A stretch of DNA of 64,000 bases from Psychrobacter immobilis (GTDB taxonomy: Bacteria > Pseudomonadota > Gammaproteobacteria > Pseudomonadales > Moraxellaceae): positions 1 to 64,000 of the forward strand of contig NZ_CAJHAD010000013.1 in the NCBI RefSeq assembly GCF_904846285.1. Direction: 5' to 3'. The position numbers and the translations under genes were made by a program. The notes below the pieces were generated by a model. The model saw nothing but the letters and a program-made list of their open reading frames with translations, did not search any database and had not been told where the DNA came from. Positions 50,921-60,700 of the stretch are shown here, in pieces (within the stretch, counting starts at the first letter, position 1; each line of letters starts with the position of its first letter).

Positions 50921-52450
50921 ATGTCCGTATCTGCTATTAAACCGCTTACTATTCTTCATACCTCCGATTGGCATTTAGGACGCAGGCTTTATGGGCGCAT
51001 GCGCTACGAGGAATTTGAAGCGTTTTTGCGCTGGTTACAAGACACTATTAGCGCGCAGCAAGTGGATGTACTGATTGTCGCTGGTGACATCTTTGACACC
51101 ATGACCCCCAGTAACAGAGCCCAAGCTCTGTATTATGAATTTTTAGGCAAGGTGTCGAAGTCATGCTGTCAACATATCGTCATCGTCGCGGGCAACCATG
51201 ACTCCCCTACTTTTTTAGATGCACCAAGCAATGTATTAAAGTTTTTAAACGTCCATGTTATCGGTACCGCTTGTGAAGACTTAAACGATGAAGTGATGGT
51301 GTTAGACGATGCAGACGGCAACCCGCATTGTATTATTGCTGCTGTACCTTACTTACGTGACCGTGACGTGCGTGGTAGTCAGGCTGGCGAGTCTGCGGAT
51401 AGCAAAAATGCCAATGTTATCAAAGGCATTCGCGCCCACTACGACGGTGTTGCAGAGATTGCCAGAGCCAAACAAGCTGAACTAGCGAAGATTCATCAAT
51501 GTCAGATTCCTATCATCGCCACTGGTCATTTATTTGCCGCTGGCAGTAAGACCACGGAAGACGATGGTGTGCGAGATCTGTATGTGGGCAATTTAGGTCA
51601 AATCTCTGCTGATATGTTCGATGATGGCTTTGACTATGTGGCACTTGGTCATCTGCATGTACCGCAGCGTGTCGGTGGTCGTGAGCATATCCGCTATTCA
51701 GGTTCACCTATCGCCATGGGCTTTGGCGAGGCTAAGCAACAAAAACAAGTATTGCTGGTAAAATTTGGTACAGTAGAAAACGGTTTTAAGGATAAAACAT
51801 CAACCGCTTTTACTGAGCATTCTTTACCACCAATCAAGCAAGTGACTAAAAAGGCAGCCACTCAAACGACTGGTTTTATAGATGATTTATTTGGTTTTCC
51901 TGATTCAGCAGAAATCATAGCAAAACCAAATAGCGTGGATAAAGAACTTTCTAACCAAACAGCTGCTATACATCACACTCACTCTACTTCCAATGTTACA
52001 TCTTCTTTAACCTCTCAGTTATTGCATCATGATGAGTCGCGTCAGATGCAGGTTGTCTCGCTTCCTATTCCTTGTTTCCAAAAATTGGCACAAATAACAG
52101 GTGATTTGACCGCTATTGCTGCTGCGATAAAGTCATTAAAGTCCTCAGAGTCTATTTGGCTAGAGGTGGTTTATGACGGTGACGAAATCGTCAATGAGCT
52201 GCGTGAAGAAGTAAACGCCATGATAGAAGGCTTAAATTGTGAAGTGTTACTAACAAAGAATCCGCGTAACTATAATAAAGTTCTCAATCAACAGCAAAAC
52301 TCTGAAAACCTACAAGACTTAAATGAGCTGGATGTGTTTGATAAGTGCCTAGAAATTAATGGTATTGCTGATACGCAAAAATCGTCATTGCGCACTGCTT
52401 ATCAGCAGATACTCCATAATATTTATCATGATGATAGTCGGGCTGAGTAA
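50921..52450 (+). CDS. sbcD: Exonuclease subunit SbcD
   Basis: The Mre11-like nuclease subunit of SbcCD, which opens hairpins and trims blocked DNA ends. Metal-binding motifs are ILHTSDWHLGRR (D and H, about residues 11-22), VAGDIFDTMTPSNRA, VAGNHDSPTF and the later GHLFAAG and LGHLHVPQ. At 509 residues it is about 100 longer than E. coli SbcD. The excess lies in a Ser/Thr/His-rich, probably flexible stretch at about 300-380 (TAAIHHTHSTSNVTSSLTSQ) between the nuclease and capping domains. It is followed by sbcC after 91 bases, forming an operon. Confidence 0.94.
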   Translation: MSVSAIKPLTILHTSDWHLGRRLYGRMRYEEFEAFLRWLQDTISAQQVDVLIVAGDIFDTMTPSNRAQALYYEFLGKVSKSCCQHIVIVAGNHDSPTFLDAPSNVLKFLNVHVIGTACEDLNDEVMVLDDADGNPHCIIAAVPYLRDRDVRGSQAGESADSKNANVIKGIRAHYDGVAEIARAKQAELAKIHQCQIPIIATGHLFAAGSKTTEDDGVRDLYVGNLGQISADMFDDGFDYVALGHLHVPQRVGGREHIRYSGSPIAMGFGEAKQQKQVLLVKFGTVENGFKDKTSTAFTEHSLPPIKQVTKKAATQTTGFIDDLFGFPDSAEIIAKPNSVDKELSNQTAAIHHTHSTSNVTSSLTSQLLHHDESRQMQVVSLPIPCFQKLAQITGDLTAIAAAIKSLKSSESIWLEVVYDGDEIVNELREEVNAMIEGLNCEVLLTKNPRNYNKVLNQQQNSENLQDLNELDVFDKCLEINGIADTQKSSLRTAYQQILHNIYHDDSRAE

Positions 52451-52541
52451 AAATAGTTACTGGGCATCTAATCAGCCTCTCTTTTCTTCCTCATTTCTTT
52501 TTCTTATTGAAACCATCCATTAAAAATACAAAGACCTATAC

Positions 52542-55500
52542 ATGCGCCTAATTGAACTACGACTCAAAAACTTAAATTCCTTAAAAGGCGAATGGCATAT
52601 CAATTTTGCTGATTCCGCTTTTATCAATGAAGGAATATTTGCCATCACTGGGCAGACAGGCGCTGGCAAGACGACGATTTTGGATGCCATATGTCTTGCG
52701 CTATATGGTGAGACACCGCGGATTAATAGCATCAGCAAAAGTAGTAATGAGGTCATGACGCGGCAAACGGCGGAGTGTTTCGCTGAAGTGGTGATTGATT
52801 TAAATGGCACGCAATATCGCTGCCGCTGGGGTCAGCGCCGCGCTTATGGCAAAGCAGATGGTAACTTGCAAGATGCTACCCACGAGATAGCTTTGGTGAA
52901 GCCCGAAACTGACAATCTAGACAACGCAGACGTGCCAGCGGGCGATGAAATATTAGAAAGCAAGCTGTCACGCACCAAAGATAAAATCATTGAGCTGACA
53001 CGGATGGATTTCCAACAGTTCACCCGCTCAATCTTATTGGCTCAAGGGAGTTTTTCCGCGTTTTTAAAAGCCAAAGCCGATGAACGTGCTGACATCTTAG
53101 AAAAAATAACTGGCACTGATATCTACGCGACAATATCAACCCATGTCTTTGAAAAAAAACGTCATGAAGAAGAAATATTGAGCAAGTTGCAGTTTGGCTT
53201 AGATGGCTTAACGTTGTTAGAAGCAGATGAAGAAGCGCTGATTGGCGAAAAATTAACAGCGCATCAAACCGCACAAACCGAGCAGCAACAATACTATCAG
53301 CATCTTAACGAGCAAATCAATTGGCTCGATGCCGTGGCGGAGTTAGAAAAAAACGTCGTCAGTTATCAAAAGGAGGTTACGTCGGCAAAGCAAGCGCAGG
53401 CAGATTTTATTCCTAATGCTAAGCGCCTTATCGCCGCCAATAAAGCCTTGGAGATTGACAGTCAATACAGTCGACTTGTCCATAACCGTGACACCGTTAA
53501 GCGCTTACAAGATGAACAGCAGTTGCTAAATCATCAACTGCCGCAGCAAGAAAATCAACTCACGCAAGCCATGAGCGCTCTACAAGCGGCTAAGGCTCGT
53601 ACGCAGACAGCAAGTAATGAGCTACAAACCACTTTGCCAAAAATTGCACAAGCCCGCAAGCTGGATGCGGCTATCGCTCAGCACGGGCATGTGTTAGACG
53701 ACCATCACCAAAGAAAGCAGGCTATAGCAGCCAATATACAGCGCTTATGCCAAGAGATAGACCATCATAAAGAGCGTTTCAATCAAGACAACACCCAGCT
53801 GACGAGTATCGAGAAGTACCTTAGTGATGCTGACGCTCTGCACGATATCGATACCGATGCGGCAAACTTTGACAGTCATTGCAGCCGTCTAAAGGTGCTG
53901 CTACAAGACAATGCCGCTTTAGTAAATGAAAAATACAACCATCATCATAAAACCAGCGACTATCAAGCCAACCTTGATAAATGTCAGCAGCAGCAAGACA
54001 CCGCTAAATCTTTGATTGCCAAGGCGCGTGAGGAATCAACGGCTTTACAAAAAAAGCAAGCTGGCTTAACCCAAGAGCAGTCATTGGCGGATTTACGTAG
54101 CGAGCAAGAACAGATTGACCACACCAACAGACAGATTGAGCAAGTTATCTTTAAAGCACAACAAATGGCTGCGCTTAAGGCGCAAATTAATAAGATAAAC
54201 ACCACCCTGCCCACCCTCAATGAGATATTGGTCAAACTGGCGACGGCTATTACTAATAACGAATCGGTCATAATAGAAGCAAAAGACCGTCGTCAAGACA
54301 AGCAAAAGCTGTTGGACTCATGGCAACACGTCGCAAGTTTAGAGCGCTACATTAGCCAATTAAAAAAGGGCGACCCTTGCCCGCTTTGCGGCGCGCTTGA
54401 GCATCCTTATAGTGAGCATCACCCTGTGTTAGATAAGGAGCCATCCGAAGTTGCCCAAACGCAGCAGCAAATAAACGAGCTAGATACGACGATAAATGCG
54501 CTAGAACAAACCTTATCTAAGCAGCGTATTGAGTATGCCACTACTCAAAGTCAGATTGACCAGTGGCAAGAACAAAAAAGCCCACTATATGAGCAGATAA
54601 AAACATTGTGCGCAGACAGCGGTCGCTTAATACAGCCACTTTTGCATAAAACCTATTCTGATTCTCACGCCCTCACCACCATCATGAATCGACTTGGCCA
54701 GATTGGCGCCGACATGGATTTACTGAGCGGGCAGATAGCGACTGATTCAGCTGATTTTAACCTTATACAAGACGCTTTATTAGTACTGGGTACGATTAAA
54801 GACCAACTTGCCGCGCGCAGGCTTTGTCTAAAAAATACGCTTAGCCAATATGAAGCGCTGAGCGCTGAGCTTACGACAACAAGTAAAACCCTTGAGACGC
54901 TTGAACAACAGCAGTATCAGCTTGCTAGTGATATGCATGAGATTGAAACCAATATTAAGATAGGTTTGTTGGCTGTAGAAGGTATCGACAAAAAAACCTG
55001 CGCAAATTTTGCTGAATTAACCACGCTTAAAGGCGCTATATCAGCGATATTAAATAAGTATCTGGCTTATGCATTAGATTCTGTCGCAAAGCCTGCCACC
55101 TTACAGCCGCTGATAACGAGTATAGATGAGAGAATTGTACTAAACGAAATGGACTATGACGCTCATATCCATACACTTCGTCAGCAGCGTAGTAACTTGG
55201 TGCAATTAAAACAGCAGTTCAATGCGTATAAGAATGAGCAGCAAACCCTGATGACCGCGCTTGGCAGCGTAACGGTGCAAATCGAAACCAAGCAGGCACA
55301 ATTAGATAAAGACCAGGCTGAGCTTGATCACCTGACTCAAGCGGTTGCTGATAAAACTGCAACGCTTGAACAGTTAACGGCTGAACGGCGCGACATTTTT
55401 ACGGACAACGCACGTAATATCGGTGCTGATCATAGCAATAACATCACTATTAATCCTGATGAAGAAGACACACGATTACGCGCTTTAGTAGAACAGGCAA

Positions 55501-56513
55501 ATACTGAACAGGCCTCGGCACAAAGACAGTTAGACAGTGCTGAGCATATCCTTCAGCAATTACAGGAGAAACAGCAACAGCTTACCGACCAATTAACCAC
55601 TGCTACTACTGCACTCACCATGCAAGAAGATATCTTTAAAGCGGCGCTCGCCAGCTCTGACTTTATTGATGAAGCAGACTTCATGCGCTCGCGCCTACCT
55701 ACCGCCGAGCGCCATAGCCTGACGGAGCAGCAGCAGCAGATAAGTGATACGCTCAAGCAAGCGCAATCGCTATTGGCTCAAACCATGCAAGCACTTACTA
55801 AGAAAAAGTCTGAATCCTTAACCACTAAAGAGAGAGTAACACTGGTTCAGCAGCAGCATCTGGCGCAAAATGAGTTGCACCGTTTGATTGAGGCGATTGG
55901 CGCCATGAGTCAACAGCTCAAAGACAATGAAGAGAAAAAAGGCAATCAACAAGCCCAACGTCAAGCTATTGCTCAGCAAAAAGAGACCCTGCAAGTATGG
56001 CGACAACTCAATGAATTGATAGGGTCAAGTAGTGGTAAGAAGTATCGTACTTTTGCACAGGGTTTAACCTTTGATATTATGGTGACACATGCCAATGCCC
56101 AACTGCACAAAATGAGCGATCGCTATTTGCTGGCTCGTGATGACAACAACCCACTTGAGCTCAATGTCATTGACAACTATCAAGGTGGCGAGATACGCAG
56201 TACCAAAAACCTATCCGGTGGTGAAGGGTTTATTATCAGTTTGGCGCTTGCACTTGGGTTATCGCAGATGGCCAGTCACAATATCCGCGTCGATTCATTA
56301 TTTTTGGATGAAGGCTTTGGCACTCTAGATGAAGAGTCACTTGATATTGCTTTAGATACCTTGACCAGTTTGCAACAAGAAGGCAAATTGATTGGTGTCA
56401 TCTCACACGTACAAGCCCTAAAAGAGCGTATTTTAACCCAAATTCAAGTTGATAAGCTGTCAGGAGGCTTTAGTAAAATTACTGGTCCAGGCTGCTATCA
56501 TATAGCCAGTTAA
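52542..56513 (+). CDS. sbcC: Exonuclease subunit SbcC (SMC-like ATPase)
   Basis: The Rad50-like ATPase partner of SbcD, 1323 residues, longer than E. coli SbcC (1048). The N-terminal Walker A is TGQTGAGKTTILDAI (about 34-48). The C-terminal signature LSGGEGFIISLALALG is followed by Walker B LFLDEGFGTLDEESLD. Between them, two very long coiled-coil arms rich in Gln, Glu, Lys and Leu are joined by the zinc hook C613-P-L-C616 (GDPCPLCGALEHP), through which two SbcC molecules dimerise. The start overlaps no other gene, and the sequence is uninterrupted, so the complex should be functional. Confidence 0.95.
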   Translation: MRLIELRLKNLNSLKGEWHINFADSAFINEGIFAITGQTGAGKTTILDAICLALYGETPRINSISKSSNEVMTRQTAECFAEVVIDLNGTQYRCRWGQRRAYGKADGNLQDATHEIALVKPETDNLDNADVPAGDEILESKLSRTKDKIIELTRMDFQQFTRSILLAQGSFSAFLKAKADERADILEKITGTDIYATISTHVFEKKRHEEEILSKLQFGLDGLTLLEADEEALIGEKLTAHQTAQTEQQQYYQHLNEQINWLDAVAELEKNVVSYQKEVTSAKQAQADFIPNAKRLIAANKALEIDSQYSRLVHNRDTVKRLQDEQQLLNHQLPQQENQLTQAMSALQAAKARTQTASNELQTTLPKIAQARKLDAAIAQHGHVLDDHHQRKQAIAANIQRLCQEIDHHKERFNQDNTQLTSIEKYLSDADALHDIDTDAANFDSHCSRLKVLLQDNAALVNEKYNHHHKTSDYQANLDKCQQQQDTAKSLIAKAREESTALQKKQAGLTQEQSLADLRSEQEQIDHTNRQIEQVIFKAQQMAALKAQINKINTTLPTLNEILVKLATAITNNESVIIEAKDRRQDKQKLLDSWQHVASLERYISQLKKGDPCPLCGALEHPYSEHHPVLDKEPSEVAQTQQQINELDTTINALEQTLSKQRIEYATTQSQIDQWQEQKSPLYEQIKTLCADSGRLIQPLLHKTYSDSHALTTIMNRLGQIGADMDLLSGQIATDSADFNLIQDALLVLGTIKDQLAARRLCLKNTLSQYEALSAELTTTSKTLETLEQQQYQLASDMHEIETNIKIGLLAVEGIDKKTCANFAELTTLKGAISAILNKYLAYALDSVAKPATLQPLITSIDERIVLNEMDYDAHIHTLRQQRSNLVQLKQQFNAYKNEQQTLMTALGSVTVQIETKQAQLDKDQAELDHLTQAVADKTATLEQLTAERRDIFTDNARNIGADHSNNITINPDEEDTRLRALVEQANTEQASAQRQLDSAEHILQQLQEKQQQLTDQLTTATTALTMQEDIFKAALASSDFIDEADFMRSRLPTAERHSLTEQQQQISDTLKQAQSLLAQTMQALTKKKSESLTTKERVTLVQQQHLAQNELHRLIEAIGAMSQQLKDNEEKKGNQQAQRQAIAQQKETLQVWRQLNELIGSSSGKKYRTFAQGLTFDIMVTHANAQLHKMSDRYLLARDDNNPLELNVIDNYQGGEIRSTKNLSGGEGFIISLALALGLSQMASHNIRVDSLFLDEGFGTLDEESLDIALDTLTSLQQEGKLIGVISHVQALKERILTQIQVDKLSGGFSKITGPGCYHIAS

Positions 56514-56531
56514 TGCTAAAGAAATTTTGGA

Positions 56532-57611
56532 GTGGCCAATGTTATGCACATTATGATTCAGCTTACTCATATGAATGTGCGACCGATGATGGTAGGTATA
56601 TTCACAATCATCGCTTTTATTTTAAGTTTTACCCCTGCTTATGCAACAATTAGCTGCGCCGGTTATTTACCCAGTAGTTATTTTGAGCGTATCGAAAATA
56701 ATAAGCCTTTTGCTGGCAAGTTGGTCGAACAAGCCGATGGAACGCAGCAGCTACACGATCTAAATGGCAACATCCTCACGGATAATTTGTCTGATGCTTA
56801 TATAGTGATGGATAAATATGTATTAGCTCAGCAAAATGGTAAATACGGCGTTGTTAATGCGGCTGGCAAGATAATTGTGCCTTTTACATATGATGAGATT
56901 CAAACCGAACCGGATATTGCCACCAGCTTTATTGTCAGCGTTAAGTCATCAGATGGTAAGACCAAACAGGGTGTTATCAATCGCCATGGCGGCTGGGTTT
57001 ATCCGTTAGACAATGCTCATATCGAGCATGCGCATTACGATTCTGATTATGACCAAGATTATTTTATAGTTACTAACAATAACGAGCTGACAGGATTGCT
57101 TGATGATAGAGGCTACTGGGCTGTAATGCCGCAATATGATACGATTCATCCGTTAAATGCCTGTACAGGCGAGCCTTTATATTTACAAGTCAGCTTTAAA
57201 AATAAAACGGCGCTTATTGACCAAAATAATGATGTCATCATTCCACTCGCTGCCAACCAACATATCGAATCTTTTAATAACTCTGCCAAGCCGATACTAT
57301 TTTTATGCAGCACGTTAGTTGCTGGTAGCACCGCTACTGGCATGAGTGAAGATATTCAAGACGATATTATTAGCGCTCAAATTATCGACGCTAATGGTAA
57401 GTTAATCCTCGCATCAGACGCACCGATTAGAAAACTGCTATATCATCAGCTCTATACTTATAAGCAAGCGGGTAAGTTTGGGATCATTAATGATAAAGGT
57501 GAAGTTAGACTAAAACCCCAATTTGACTGTTATCGTGATGATGCGGATAAAGTATGGCTTGAAAAGAATGGTAAAATGCGGCGTTTAAATACATTGATGA
57601 CGTTAGAGTAG
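56532..57611 (+). CDS. Exported WG-repeat protein
   Basis: A protein of up to 359 residues with a signal-like hydrophobic segment (VGIFTIIAFILSFTPAYA, cleavage near residue 38). It then has several WG-type repeats: GKYGVVNAAGKIIVPFTYDEI, ELTGLLDDRGYWAVMPQYDTI and GKFGIINDKGEVRLKPQFD. Such repeats form beta-propeller or solenoid-like structures of unknown function, usually outside the cytoplasm. The GTG at 56532 is the first start in the frame; the ATG at 56544 is a likely alternative because GGAG lies upstream of it. It begins right behind sbcC and may be read through from that operon, although the function appears unrelated. Confidence 0.8.
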   Translation: MANVMHIMIQLTHMNVRPMMVGIFTIIAFILSFTPAYATISCAGYLPSSYFERIENNKPFAGKLVEQADGTQQLHDLNGNILTDNLSDAYIVMDKYVLAQQNGKYGVVNAAGKIIVPFTYDEIQTEPDIATSFIVSVKSSDGKTKQGVINRHGGWVYPLDNAHIEHAHYDSDYDQDYFIVTNNNELTGLLDDRGYWAVMPQYDTIHPLNACTGEPLYLQVSFKNKTALIDQNNDVIIPLAANQHIESFNNSAKPILFLCSTLVAGSTATGMSEDIQDDIISAQIIDANGKLILASDAPIRKLLYHQLYTYKQAGKFGIINDKGEVRLKPQFDCYRDDADKVWLEKNGKMRRLNTLMTLE

Positions 57612-57665
57612 CGCTTTTATCATTTTTATTACTTCTATTTATTATTTGAGCATTAGAGAATAAAA

Positions 57666-57692
57666 AACCACCGTTAACTCATAACGGTGGTT
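57666..57692. terminator. Bidirectional terminator between the WG-repeat gene and gdh
   Basis: AACCACCGTTA at 57666-57676 pairs perfectly with TAACGGTGGTT at 57682-57692, with A-run on the left and a T-rich tract on the right. It separates convergent transcripts. Confidence 0.9.
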
Positions 57693-57752
57693 CTTTTAAT
57701 CAAACGATGGGCTTATTGTATATAAACACTTAGCCAGATTTCTATTTGCTCA

Positions 57753-60700
57753 CTATTTAGTTACGAGGCCACTAAGCTCACTTATTAACACTGATAACGT
57801 CGATAAGCTGGTAGTACTCTCATCATTGCTATCGATTTTTTGCATCTCTGCAGTGACGGCGTCAAGCTGGCTGGCATGACGTGATTTCCAGTCATTAAAG
57901 GCTTGCTTAGCATCAGATTGTGTCAACAAGGTATCCATCAGCATACGTAAGCTGCGCGAGACTTCGTTGACGAGGGCGTGACGCGCGCGGCGATCCCAGT
58001 GGTCTTGCTGCGGTAACGTGGCAATATTGTCCATCATCCAATCTAACTGCAGGACGTGATAGGCCTCAAAGTATAAGGTCGCAATCTCATCGACTGGGCG
58101 CTCATACTGCTCAGCCAATAGCGCGGCATCAAGCGCATCGACATGATAAGGCAGCATCGCAAACATCGCCGCATCATTAGCAGAGAGATCATCTGCCATT
58201 AAACTTGTGGTGTCTTCTTGCAAGTATTCTGAGAATTGCTGCTCGATAAAACCACCGGATTTGGTCAATTTCTCGACACTGTCTTCAAAGCGATTGATCA
58301 TATCAGCAACTTGCAAATCTTGACCGAAGGCATTGATAAACCACACCACCCCATTTTCGAGGGCATCACGCAGACGCAGTTCAAGCTCGAGCAGCAAGGT
58401 CGCATCGACTTGATTGTCCAGCGACTCAAGCAGATCCCATGCTTTTGATACATGGAAGACGTCACGTGCAATCGCATAACCACGTGCAATAGTGGCGAGC
58501 GTTTGTCCCGTTTCTTCATGCAGTCGGAATATCGCTTCGATACCCAGACGATTGACGATGCTATTGGTTAAATAGGTACTGATAATTTCACGGTGCAGAC
58601 GATGTTCTTTCATCTCATCAAAGAAGCGCGATGCCAGCTCATCAGGGAAGTATTGACGCAGCTCATTGACGAAGTATGGTGCATCAGGTAAATCTGACGA
58701 TAATAAATTATCATAAACCCACATTTTTCCGTAAGCCATCACAACTGCCAGCTCAGGATTGGTAAGACCTGTGCCCGCTTTTTGGCGTTTGGCAATTTCT
58801 TCATCGGATGGCAGATACTCAATGGCGCGGTCCAAACGACCTTCGGCTTCTAACATTTGAATAAAGCGTTGATGATCGCTTAAGTTTGCTGCGGCACGCA
58901 GATGGCTAAGCTCTAGCGCTTGCGGTTGTAGATAATTTTGGCGCAGTACCAATTCAGCGACCGTGTCGGTCATAGACTCTAACAACTCGTTACGCTGCTT
59001 TAAGGTCATATCGCCTTGCTCGACCACTTTACCAAGTAAAATCTTGATATTCACTTCATGATCTGAGCAATTGACGCCGCCCGAGTTATCGATAGCATCA
59101 GTATAAATTCGCCCACCCGTTTGTGCGTATTCGATACGCCCTTGTTGAGTAAAGCCTAAGTTACCACCTTCCCCAACGACTGCCGTACGCAGCTCACCAC
59201 CATTGACGCGCACGGCGTCATTGGCACGGTCACCAACATCAGCATGACTCTCATTCGCGCTTTTCACATAGGTACCGATACCACCATTCCAAATCAGATC
59301 AACAGGCGACTTTAATAAGGCACTGATTAACTCATTGGGCGCAAGGCTATCTTCATTGATATCAAATAATGCTTTCATTTCAGGACTGATAGCAATGGTC
59401 TTATCTTGACGGGAGAAGACGCCACCACCTTGACTGATGAGCGATTTTTCATAATCGTCCCATGTTGATCGCGGCATTTCAAACAAGCGTTCACGCTCGG
59501 CATAAGACGCTATAGTATCTGGGTTTGGGTCGATAAAAATATGCAAGTGGTTAAAGGCCGCGACCAGCTTGGTATGAGTGGATCTGAGCATACCGTTACC
59601 AAAGACGTCACCACTCATATCACCGATACCAACGACGGTAAAATCATCGCGGTTTTGGATGTCCATGCCGCGCATACGGAAGTGGCGTTTGACCGACTCC
59701 CAGCCACCGCGTGCGGTGATACCCATCGCTTTATGGTCATAACCAACCGAGCCACCTGAGGCAAAAGCATCATCAAGCCAAAAGTTATATTCGCTTGATA
59801 AAGCATTAGCGATATCTGAGAAAGTGGCGGTGCCTTTATCAGCGGCAACGACTAAGTACGGATCATCCTCATCATGGCGCACAGTATTGGCTGGCGGAAC
59901 GATTTCGCCGTCAACAATATTGTCAGTGACGTCAAGCATACCGCGGAGGAATGCTTGATAACAGGCAATACCTTCTGCTTGGAAGGCTTCACGACCATCA
60001 GCCATGGTTTTGGTCTTAACGATAAAACCACCTTTGGAACCAACTGGTACAATCACCGCGTTTTTGACCATTTGTGCTTTGACCAGACCGAGTACTTCGG
60101 TACGGAAATCTTCCATACGGTCCGACCAGCGCAGACCACCACGTGCTACTTTGCCGCCGCGCAAATGCACCGCTTCCACACGTGGCGAATAGACAAATAT
60201 CTCAAACATCGGTTTAGGTTTGGGTAAGTTTGGAATGTCTGCTGCCAAGAACTTAAACGACAAACGGTCTTTACGTTGCCCATCCGCCTCTCTTTGGTAA
60301 AAGTTGGTGCGTACCATGGCGTTAATTAAATCCAAATACCAACGGAAGATACGATCTTCATCTAGGCTACTAACTCCTGCTAGAGCTTTGTTAATTTGCG
60401 CCTGAATTTGACTGGTTTTGGTTGCACGTTCACTTTCATCGTATTTAGGATTCATACGCGCATCAAACAGATCAGCCAACGCCACGCTGATATCACTGTT
60501 TTTTATCATGGTTTGTTGAATGTAAACACTAGAGAACGGCGCTTTTGCTTGCATCATATAACGTGACAAGGCTCGCAATACCACCACATCATAAGTGTCT
60601 AGCTTGGTAATCAATACCAATTCGTTAAAGGAGTCACTCTCAACACGCCCAGCCCAAATTTGCTTAAGACTGTCTTCAAACTGTGTGCGTACCACTTTCA

